Assembly: GCA_008508345.1 (NCBI GenBank)
Contig: QNGE01002984.1
Span: forward strand, 8,981 to 72,980
Direction of reading: 5' to 3'
Length of the DNA: 64,000 bases
From: Paragonimus westermani
Taxonomy: Eukaryota > Platyhelminthes > Trematoda > Plagiorchiida > Troglotrematidae
The notes beneath the pieces were generated by a model. That model was not told the origin of the DNA. It made no database searches and saw only the letters and a list, made by a program, of their open reading frames with translations. The translations under genes were made by a program, and so were the position numbers. Shown here in pieces: positions 12,601-24,600 of the stretch (positions are counted from its first letter, which is position 1; each line of letters begins with the position of its first letter).

Positions 12601-15600
12601 GGGATATGATCGTGATTGCATCGAGGACTGACAAATCGAATTAATTCTTTCACAGTTTTTGCTTTGTCTGTTGTTTTTGTATTCCTTGTAACCTTTAATG
12701 GCGTCTCTTTTGTCACCCTCCTTGATTGTCACACCCGTCAAAGGTTGCACCTTTCGAGAGGTTTCAAAATTTGATTTGAACTGATCCCCGTTATGTTTAT
12801 CTGGATCCCACCAATTTAATACGCAGCTGCTCAGAAGTTGGACTATTATTTTTCTACCTCCTCTGACGTGCGTCGGAGGTCACCGTGCCGCAAGCACTGC
12901 GATAAGTAGCAGTTGATTTATGACTGTCGGTTATGGTTGAACTAGTTTTGTTCATCCATATGGTTCGACTTTAATCCCTGCCACATGCACCCACTTGGTA
13001 ATTGGTCGTTTCTCTGACGTGCTACGTGGCACGTGACGTTGTGGGTCAACATTTCTAATTATGGGAGAGCCACCATCAATCGCTGACAAAGCGACCATTC
13101 TTTGTAGACTTTCGGAACCAGACGCCACACAGCTGTGCTATTACATTGCTTAGTGTGTCTGAAAACACCCACCCACCCCAGAACGTAGTTACGAATGAGG
13201 GGTTAAGTAGGCGATAAATGAAGAGTGGAACATCAATGAAAAGGTGCTTCTCCAAAGTGGACCAGGAGTTTGGTGAAGCCAACCTTAGCGATTCATGCAC
13301 ATACAAGAAAATACCATGAAGTTCCTATTATAACGAATAGTGTGTTACAAGACATGGTGTTTTGTTGGCCCCTTGCCAGTCAGAAGATTCAAGATGTCAA
13401 GTGTTTAGTTCGAAACATAGCCTGAATTCATCCGAGTTTTGAATCTATTACCATAGGTTTATGATAAGAACAAAGGTGTGCTCGAGGGAGATGAACACTT
13501 TCTGGTTTCAGCTGCCCCAATTACTGAGTGAATACGACAATAATGACGTTTTCAGTGTTGAAACCGCTTTGTGTTGTTGCAGTTTGCCGGAGTGGACACT
13601 AGACGCAAGGCGCGCTTCAATTATTGGGTGTAAACGACCCTAGCGAGAGTCTGATGCCGTTACCCTTTAGTGTTATGAGTGGGACCAGATACATGGACGT
13701 GAAGCAGCACCCATACTCTTACTGACACTCCCAGAATGGTTACATCCGTATTTCACATTCGGGTAGTTGAGCTAACTCAGAGTGTGGTAATCCAGAGACG
13801 CCCGGTTCTGCTGTTTATAGATAATGCACCGTGCCATCGTCTAGGCACAGATGTCCAACTTTCGACTCGTGTTTCTGCTCCTAAGCTACTGCATTGGTAT
13901 AGCCAACGGTTCAAAGGGTTAATTGGTCTTTTAGATGTAGATTTCGGAAACTGTTACCGGAGTGTGTTCCAGAAGTTACGAGAACGGGATAATTGACGAA
14001 TTTTTCTGAAAATATCTGGACGAATTCACAGTATTTTCTGTTTTCCAATGAGACGTTTGACAATTGGAGTAGAGCAGTCGACCTGTTGCTGTCGATACGA
14101 TTATCCGAATGAGATACAGTTTGGAATGGCTTGTTCTGATGTGGGCCGAAGGGTCTATATTGGCCGCGTTACGCTTGCCAGGTTTTGCGTGTAAAAAGTA
14201 TGATTGACTTAGTGCACACATGGGGTCGTATGTGTGTACCGAGTCAAGTTAGTTGATGAGGGCTTCGCACCACTGATAACATGGTTGGGCTCGTGAACAG
14301 TGGGACGCATGTGCTAGGTGGCGCTACATCTCGCAAAATGGTCTGCCAATCCGTATGAGAGATCTTTCAACGAATTCTAACGAGCACCTGCGTATCCAAA
14401 CGGCCGCTTGGTGCAACCATCTTACGGTGCTCCACCGGGTTCGGAGTAGTAGGGGATAGTCGTTGCCGAATGAGGTTACTGTGTGCGGATTTTGGCAGTG
14501 GATCGCGGCTCCGTTACCGGATTGCGCCGGCTCCACTGCGTGCACAATTTAATTCATTGTGTGATACTCAAACTTAATGGGACAAGCACAAGTCGGTTGC
14601 AGAACACGGCTCTAAATTGACGCCTGATGTTTACACTGTTAGGATGTGGCAATCCACAATATGCGTTCTTTGCTGAGCACCATACGCAAACGCTGGACCT
14701 GGTCATTGCGACGAGTCACAACAGCCCAACACCAAGCCGACCTGAATACAGTCCCGTACAGTACACAGGTTTCCCTGAAATATAAACTTGATGTGCATGC
14801 ATCGTAGGCTGTCTCGAATTTGTTATGGTAAGCCCCATAATCCGAAATCTTGTAGAGTGTTTTTGATTCCACTTCCTATTGATGGGCCTACACTTACGTT
14901 TTAGTTCAACATTGTTAGCAGACTCTTATCCAAGACAACTAACACCAACTTTGGCGACAGGTTTTTTATCGAGCAGTTTCTGGAGTTACATGGAAGTTAG
15001 ACAAAGTAATTCAGTTTTGGCCATAATTGGTCTCATTATTAGATAGTTTTTGCATGAAATACACTCTTTTGTTCGACGGAGTTTCCTGAGATAAAGCTTT
15101 TGTTTGCGCCTGTACGTATGCACTGGTTGGACTGTGCAAGTACGTTTTTCTTATCACTGTACTCTTTCAGTTACTGACTTTCATTTCAGGCTTACGACGT
15201 TGTTTTGAAAGAACGTCTATGCTCAAAAACTATTCTAATATACCGTAATGATCCGAGTGAGCTGGAGACTTTGTTCTCTTCAGTTGAAGGATCGTTTATC
15301 TTGTGCTTCATCGGTACGTCACACATTGTGTAGTCACTTTACAGGCCGATTGATTTTCCGTGCACTTTCATTGCTGATCGCTTGGGTTCAGGCAACTACT
15401 TTCTGCTCGCATCACATCGATAGTCTTTAACCGAAACCACTACCGTCAAACCCTGGCATTTTATTTTGTCTCATTTCTTTAACGCGTGTCACAGTGAGGC
15501 AGAACTCATGTTTTGTGTAAGATGTGCTGTCCATTTCATTTGTACGTGAACAGACATTTTGATGGTATTATGGTTAAAATGCAGTTATTAGTGTGCAAAA

Positions 15601-18600
15601 ATCAAATAGAATATATGATCCCGTTCCGAACCCTAAAGTGCATTGCCAGCGGAAATCAATACTCATCGTTTCTTACTGATATTGCTGATTAGAACCGCAG
15701 AGTTTGCTATTTTAAGATCTATCGTTTCTCATTACTTAAGCTTACAAACTACTTTGATCAGACTTAAAAGTTTGTTTAGTGGTTCTCTGTGATCAGCTTC
15801 TTTTTCGGGTGATATGTGGTGTAACACTTCGGTCCTGCCTGGTGTAGTGAAGTGGTTTATAAACACATGGATATGAGTTCAAATCTGGACTGTGGCAAGT
15901 GTGCACTGCTAACGAGCTGGAACAAATCTAGTCCTTCCTATCGATAGGACATAGCCGTGATATCTACCCAAGTACAGGGGGTTGCTATCAACTGCATGTG
16001 GTGTTCCATTGTAATTGTCTATTCCTCGGACAGCTTTGCGGTTTTGATTATAATGTGTAAACTTTCTCCATATTTGTTAGTCGCTAGTTTGAATTGCTGT
16101 TGCTCGGGTCAGCAGAGGGTCGATAACATGCCTGTTGCTTTCTAGTCTAATCAGTCTAGTTATGTTTGGTCATGAGTATCTCAGTCGCGCTCAAGTGCGT
16201 TTTGTTACCTAATCCATTTCATACCTACCTTTTTTCCTCACCTATTACAAGCAAATTTGGTCCAATTGAGCCTTCTAGAAGAAGAGGTTCTGGCTCTTCA
16301 TTGTTCCGAATTTTGTGTAAGTCTTTATCTTTGAGTTGTACGTTGCCTAAATGTGTGACTTCATTTTGTGTTTACTCCTTCACATGCTCCTGTGGAGCAA
16401 GTTACGTCGGTCGCACAACCAGGCGCCTTTCTCAGAGGATACGTGAGCACCACCCCACTTGGCTAGCTAAGGGCGAGGTGGAGTCCATTTCGAGTGCAAT
16501 TCTGACGCACCTTGTAGACACAGTGCACCAAATCTCCCCAGGAGTGGCTTTCCAGCCCATTTACCGCCTGCCCAGCCGTCAATCTAGAGGAGTCAGATTT
16601 CGTATTCTGGCCACCGCGGAAGCGATCGGAATTCAGTTGCGCAATCCACAGTTGTGCGCTCAGAAGAAATTTGTTAAGACCCTACGGTTACCATGGCCCC
16701 CCATTACCCACTTGACAACTCCGGAGTTCAATTTTGTCACCTAATTGTCGTCCAATTCACAACCGTTTGATGTAGTTATGTCACTAATTGCTCTTGATTT
16801 TTTCTCGCTTGACAACCGTGATTGTATAAAATGTTATGTGATTGGCCCGATGGTGAATAACCGAAAACAGACTGTTCGCCAAAATCACCTTTGTCTCCTA
16901 ATGAACGCATGGGTCTATTCGAATCGTTCCAGCAAAATACCCGGTTTTTACGAATAGAACCCCCATGAAAAGCGTTCACAGTTATGGCAATTATCGCATA
17001 CCTTACATTGCATTTTATATATCACAGTTGATTAAATAAACTTGGATTTCTACGTTTGCCAGCCTCAGTATTCTCATACGAAACTTCGTTAATGCTGTTT
17101 TTTCCCTTTTTACCTCCAGATTGTTGTTTCCAGGCTCATGCGCCATTTAGGAGGTTACGTTGGCAGCAAAAAATCTAACCTCTCTAGTTGGCATCCGATT
17201 CTCGGTTGGTTCGCACAGTCGCTGGATAATTCGTAAGAATACGTATCTTTTGTTAGCAGTCTGATGAACCTTTCCTTGAGTGCATTCTCAGTTTTTATTT
17301 CCAAAATTTAAAATACAATGCAACTCGATCTAACCCCAAATTTCCCGTGTAGCACAAATGTCGTTGTTCTTAACATACTTTTGCCGAGGTGGTAGGAATG
17401 TATTTTTACCGCTTTCATAAAATGTATTAGCGTTAGGGACCAAAAGCTGTCGAAACACGTTTTGTTCTCAAAAGCGCTTCCCAACTAGGAATTGACTAAA
17501 GGAACAAAAATTCTGATGGGCGATCCGGTGAATATGGTGAATGAGATAGAATTTCTGTACCCTGGTAGAACAGTTTTTGAACGATTACTTTCGTAGCGGG
17601 CAGTGTGTCTTTGTCGTCCAAAAGCATTTGACCTCTTCTGTTGTTCGGAGCTATTTGTGTTAGCAATTTCAGATTAAACTTGCCACTGTACCGCTCCGCT
17701 TTAATTCTTGCACCAACTCGTGGAGAGCTGTTATAGCAACAGATTACCAAACAGAATCGAGTAAAAGTCACTTTTGGGCCTCTTTCAACAGGAGCCTTTA
17801 AGTCGAACTACTGTGTGTATCATCTTCTGCTGTCGCACAACACTCGTCTTTCACCCCGAAGTGTGACAGTCGGCGTTCATGCTTATTTCCCAATTACGGT
17901 GGAGCGCACACCTCCAGCCGTATCTGCATCGGAATCTTTGTCATTTCATGCGACACCCACCAGTCATTTACCCCACTGCACTCAAGTGATTTCACATAGT
18001 ATTAAACAAAACACCAGTCTCTTAAGCTAAATCGACACTGGTTCGTATACGGTTAGATTCCACCAGTTTCTCCAAACTAACGTCTAGATGAGTGGGTGTC
18101 TCCCAGTGCGAAGGGGGTTCCTCATTTCCGGTTCTGAATATTGCATTGTAAACCCACATCCTCATCATCATAGATAAAAATCATCAGTGATTTATCACTG
18201 ATGCTTAACTGTCACACAAACGAGGAAAAAATCCAACCCTGTGCAGTAAGAGGGATGAAAAAGCAAAGAGGGAGTGGGAAGGACCTAAGTGTTAAAAAAT
18301 AGCTACGTCTATAATCAAACATTCAGTATCAGGATGCCTGCATCTTGAAAACAAACAACCGAGCTGTGGGTGAAAGTACGGCGTCACTATCCCACGTCAT
18401 TAAGTGCACCTACTTAATAGCCTGATTAGCCACCACCTCACCTAACGTCTCCAGCCACCGACTCACTGAGTCGCGAGATTCCCAGCCCGAGAGGTGAACC
18501 CGAGCTTCAGCGGTCAGTTTCTTGATAAACGATTTCATTTCATCATCTGTCCACCTAGCCAATCGGCGTCGGCAAAGAGTGCTCTGTATGTCAGACGACT

Positions 18601-21600
18601 AGCCGACATTTTCAGTACATGGCCTAGCCCTCCAAGTCTGTGAAAATGTAGGGATTGAGCTAAAGAACTCGCTTGGAAATTAATACCAAATACCCGCTCC
18701 CTAACCTCATGTTCGCTTACTCGTCGGTGTCACCTGGTATGAGCAATCGAACGCAGACGTCGGTGGTCGAATACTTGAAGACGGTCAATTTTTGCAGCTG
18801 TAGAGTAATACAGCTCTCACTGTGACCTCATATACGCGACCTTCAAGCCTCAGAGAGATATTTCTCTGTTGCTTTAGGTGTCCCAGGTTAGCGAATATCA
18901 CCTTATCTTTAGAGGTACGCGCTTTCGTTTCATTCCCCCCCCCGCCACCGCTGATGCAGCTTTTCAAGCACACAAATGGATCAACAGCCTTCATAACTCC
19001 ATTCTCTAACAGTAAATCTGCGTAACCACATCAGTGTTGCAGAAGCACTCCGAGACTACAAAGTGCATTCCGAAGTGTTCATGAGACCAATACATAGCTT
19101 CAAACATTGTTTGTGTTGTTCGGATGTGATCCAACAGCAACATCTTGTCGTCAGTATAGTCAAAATCAGTCATCCTTCTTCCAGTTAGGAGGTCCACGCT
19201 GACATCTCGCAAGTGTCGCAGACGATCCTTCATTATTTCGCTTGTGACACAACTAAACGGGAATGCTGTAGATGAATAGCCTTGACTTACATCCATGCTG
19301 GTGCTGAAACTGTCAGATAGTTCACACTAAACCCTAACTTGAGCTGAAATATGGTAATGATATGTTCACATACTTGGTCGACACACCCTTACTTTGAGGC
19401 ATCTGTAAAAATATGCATCGATCCACTGAATCGAACACACTTTTGCAATCAATAAATATGGCGATTGTCGGGCTGCAGCTCTAGAATTTGGCAGAATGAA
19501 AAGTAGATTAGGACGAAACCCTGCCTGTTCTTGCCTAATGTCTGCCCCTCGAGCTTCAGTGAGTCCACGGAGCGTAACGGACACCGGAACCCTAGCATCA
19601 GCTAGGGTCAGGGTGATCCATAATGGTTTTCGCAAGAGGCTCGGACACTTCCTTGTATGTGGGAACTGTTATCGAGTGACCTCAACACAGAGCAGTGTTC
19701 TCCGTCATCCACACAAGTTGAGACAACCGAATCAAGACCCTCACTAACTCCTCCCCACCTTCCTTGAAAAGTGTGAACACGAGATCATCTGGGTCANGTA
19801 GTATACTACTCACAACGAAACTGCCTGTTATACAACATAGGTAAGTGTGCCATCTGTTTCGTTGATAGCTCCACTGACAAACAGTGGCACGATTAGACTT
19901 GAAGAGCCCGTCAGTGTTCAGTAAAGCAAAAGCAGTTTTTATTTCCCTAACTTTCGCCACCAGCTAAGCCTCACGATCGATAATCGCGCTACGCTTGAGG
20001 TGCCTGTGAATATCCCTCTTAAACTTGTTGTATGATCTGTCAGCAGGATTCTTTCATCCGGCATCTAACAACTCAAAGGATTTCTTTGAGATCCAATGTT
20101 TGTTCAACCCACGAACCACCGTACCCCATGTTACAGTACCTGCTTGTGGGATTTGGGTCCAACAGCTGTGAGGATCTTCGGGGTTATATTTGCTAAACCT
20201 GCTTTCCAAACTAGTTCGGTACTTACGCTTTGCGGACGCCATAGGCAGTCTATCAACGGCCAACAATTGTTGGTGGGGTCGTTGCCCAGTGAATGAAAGA
20301 AAAAACAACCAAATACCAATGCTTGATGCAGTGAAAAGGCTTCTGAAAGTTTTTCGTCCAGAGCCGACCATAGCAGGACCTGCCAAACGAACGACACAAT
20401 GTTTATAGCTGACAGAAATCCAGTCTACCAGTGGGGCTTCGGCCGTCGTTCTGAGGACCATCTACCCCAGCCTGACCGATAGCGTTGACAGTGGGGTTAT
20501 TCGAAGTGTATTACCAGTATCGGGTTTACAGTGTGTGTGCTGTCAGTTAGGTACGTTGGTTACTGTTCTGGTGTCTGAAATGCAGCATGCATCGACATTC
20601 CGCGAGTTCAAAGTTCGTGCGAGGGCGGCTCGTCGATCTCTCTGTTTTAGAGCGCGAACGTTGTAAACACCTATACTGATTCCGAAACCCACAAGTGCTC
20701 AAAAAAAAATTCTGCATGTCGCACTGTAAAGTTGAAGATTGTGAAATTTGTCGGAATCAGATGTTCTTCACGTACATCAGAAGGGCATGATTCTTACGAT
20801 TACAGCGGTGTCTAGCACATTCAGCCAAACAACAAAAGAGGAGATTTCGATGACACCTACTACGAAAATGCGAGAACTTTCAGGACAATCCATTATTCAC
20901 GTAATATACAGACACAATAATTTTGCTTTTCATTGTGAACATTTCTGCCGCGACTTTTTTGCCGCAGCCGGATGCGGTTGAACGCTTCTCTCTTTGGATT
21001 TCAAATCCGTCGTTACCAGTTTGATCCGTGGCTATTACTGCCGTCTGGATCATGCGAAGTTTTGAATTTTGCGTATAAGTTCCCATATCGTGTGTTAATT
21101 CTCGTACCAAGCCGCGCCACATACTGTTACGGTTTCTTCTGGGTCCAGACAGCTGTTAAGACTAAGCTAATCATGTAATCCAATTGTGAAAGGCATCTAG
21201 CTTCCTTATGTGTCTTTTCTTTGACACTATTAGCTTACACTGTTGATTGGTGAAAACTTCGAAACTGTTTTTTTGCTGTCTTTCTCGACTTTCCATTTGA
21301 TGTCGTTGAACTTGTGATGGGCGGCCTTAAATATTAACCTGAGCAGACATCCTAATGCCACTCCAGATAATGTCTTGACTTCGTTATTCTTACCTCTCAG
21401 GATCGGTGTACTCGTCACTTAACGTATTCTTTGCTACCGATTGGACCAGTTTCATCGAAATATTTTGACCAAGCGCTCCTTAGAGGGTAATTCGCTGTGC
21501 TGTGACAAACGCGTCAATCAAGATAAACATCAATAGCCATCCTATTTCTAAGCCTTTTTACGTCTTGGTTTTGCTAGCGGTTTCACTAAATGATTACGAA

Positions 21601-24600
21601 ACCCAAAGGCCATTGGAATTGATTGAAGACTTACTGTGCCTCCCCTCAAGACGACCTTTACACTACTCACCAACGATTTCGACTAAGCATTTAGATGTGA
21701 TGTTTTGACCATACCTAACGCTGTCTGCGGTGCAGTACTCAATATGCTCACCTCATAAGCACAAGGTTGATGGTTAGTTCGTTTTTCGGACTGAAGTTTG
21801 CGCCTCTGACGAACTCAGCGTTCCCTTTCGGGGTTGATTAGCGGAGGCTTCATGTGAATACGAGAACTGTTATCAAGCCTGTGTATTCAAATTGCAACCT
21901 TGTAACACTCGCTAACAGACATGAAATGGATTGGGAAAAGTGGCCGACCAGACGTTGAGTAGATGTGGGGTGCAAAAATGATTCGAAGGAAATCGTACCA
22001 GCCAACAGTCACAAAGATGACACCACGTTTATGGTCCGGGGAAATGACTTCGTTGTAACCTATTTACCGCGGCCTTGTCGTACCTAAATTAATAACTGCA
22101 TATGTATGATATAAAGCTTGCTGGGATTGTTGCGCACCGATGTTTACTTTCATTCCTGTCTGGTATTATCAGCGGTGAACGACTGGGTTTAGGGGACGGA
22201 TTTTCTCCGTGAAGTTCGATCAAATTCGCTCGTCCAAACCCCGACAGTGTCTGAATTTAGGTGATTCGGTCATGTCATGTTCTCGGTTTACTGGCCTCAA
22301 TTACGGGGTCAGCCGGTGAGTTGTCAAAAGGAAGCAGCTAATGGTATGCTTGAAAATGTGGGTCATGTTCGTCTCACAGGCTGGGGTTTCCATAACACGT
22401 CCGGCCTCTGACTAGAAACATTAAGAAATATGACAGCTAGTCGTCTTCAGTGGGCGTGGATATTGTCCTTTAACTATGTTGTCTATGAGTTAATCACATC
22501 TAATGAGGCGAGTTGGTGAAATCCAGAAGGAAGCTGTTTTGTACACGACACCGTTGATGCTAAGTGTGCGAATTTAAACAAACAGGTTACAGTAGGTAAC
22601 TTCCATTTCTTCCCTTTTTTTCTAACTGATTTTCGCACATTTTACAGTAGTTGTGTGATAGTTAAACACGGTTGATTTAGCTATACTGATGCTGACGACT
22701 ATATGACGGCAGACAAGAAAAAAGTGCGATTTGGACAGGAGCTCACTGCCGTTTCTTAGCTCCTTGCAATTGTTCGGATTCAAGCTACCTACTTGGAATT
22801 GGCCATCTCTCTGTGTATTGGAGCCCCGTCTCACATCTTCCTGAATTCCACTAACTGCTTTACCTATAAATTAAAGTATCTTCCCCGTAGGTACGTGACG
22901 TGTTTGTTTTACCAGATGTATCAGATGAAGTTAAGCACCCGTCATACTAAGACTGTTGCTCTTCATGAGTTATTCGAATTACAGTACCTTTCATTTTGAT
23001 GCGTTTTTAGCTTGCAAGCTGCTATGCAATCTGTGACGAAACAGTTACAGTTACTATGGAATAATCGTATGGTTCGCCTTCTTTTTGGAGATCTCTACGC
23101 CTTGGCTGAATTAGATGATGTTGGTGTCAGGCGGGTCGACGCCACGTCGAATTCTGAGCTGCAGGCCAATCCCACTTCCGTGGCTGGTGCATGCGCACCT
23201 AAAAAATCCTTTCGACCGTTCGACGTAGAACGCTACTCTGGTCGTGTCCGGCATGGCTTGGCGCAGTTCCTAAGCCAGCTGTCTGGCACTAGTCGTGTGA
23301 AGTCGAGTAGGAGGAAAAACGAATCGACTTCTGCCAAGCTTTGCATGACAGGAGCTCATTCAGGCACTTTTGGACCGAACGACCTTCCCCTATCTCTGAA
23401 AGCTGTATGTATGCTCTACTGCTTCACTGTTGAAAGCTTACGAGAGATTCGCAATGATATTTTAGCCGGTGAGTGTAGTTTCTTTCTATCGGAACATATG
23501 TAGTCGTCAGCGCGATTTTTGTGTTTGCCAGCGTCATATCCGTCCACCAAAATAATAATAATAATTTCCAACTTTAAAATGACCTGGTTCTTGTATTAGA
23601 TGGATAACGAGATAGTGCGCCCTTAAGGTGCTCATTGCACCTGCTCTGTTAGACACACTGTCAGTCACTTCAGCTATCAACTTTTGCATACTGAACTGCC
23701 GAGTACTGGGAGGTCACTTACTCCGAATTCCTGAAGCACCGTTGTGCGCATGTAATTCGAATGGCAAATGACCTTGGAAAAAGTGCTCATGATGGAAAAG
23801 TTTTGTTTGTGTCAATGCCAATTGTTTCCTGACGGCAAAGGCGAGTTACCTCCATTATAACTTACTAAAAAAAAGACTTGGCGGGAAATTCCCACAGAAG
23901 ATTATTGCTAGGAATTGATTATAGCTTTTGTGTGTTGGTTAGTGGAATGCGTTATGCAGCGCTCAATCAACTTCTTAGTACCTGTTCTTACACTGCGAAC
24001 GGACTTTTCATCAATACAGTTTAGACAGGCGCGATTATCGATCGCCGCGAGTCGACAAGTTTGACTTTATTGGACTTTAAAATATCCTGCCAACTGTCTT
24101 CCGCAATGAAGAAATCTATAGTGGGCCTGTAATTCCATTTCTGGACTGAGATATCATTACTAATAGACGTGGCACTTTGTTGAAGACTCGATGTGTGTTG
24201 TTTTGCAAAGCAGTGGCCGTTCACTTTACCTATGGGCTGCCATATTGACCAACGGAAGCTGTTTTTTCTCCGCAGTTGATACTTCTTATAACCGATGGCA
24301 TGTTTGTAATACTCCTCTTTGTCGTGACGTCTTAACACCTGAATTTACATGTTCTTATTGTTGCCCCCCAGAACACTGAACCTCGTATCATTCAAACGTT
24401 ATTTGCGTCATCCACGTAGTCAGGATAAAAAGATGTTCATTCTCTCGACGAACTCTGACTAGCATATTTGACGGCCTGGCAGTTGATTACGCTAAGTTAA
24501 CAAATTCATTGACGGTGGCTAAGAAGGTTTATGAAACAGGGCGATCGATTCACCACGCTCTTTTGCTAACTACATTGCCGGGACCTGTTTTTTGACCGAA

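Larger units (their letters stand above)
17233..23010 (+). other. UBE3B intron 13 (5.8 kb)
   Basis: It is mostly mobile DNA: a mariner remnant (17350-17800, -), a long RTE-like copy (18165-20470, -) and an RTE-like C-terminal fragment (22190-22500, +). The stretches 20470-22190 and 22500-23010 show nothing recognisable. Confidence 0.75.

Noticed and set aside
16166..16744. GIY-YIG protein as part of a defence or restriction system
   Set aside because: The surroundings are eukaryotic intron sequence with other retroelements, and the motif spacing fits a Penelope-like endonuclease.
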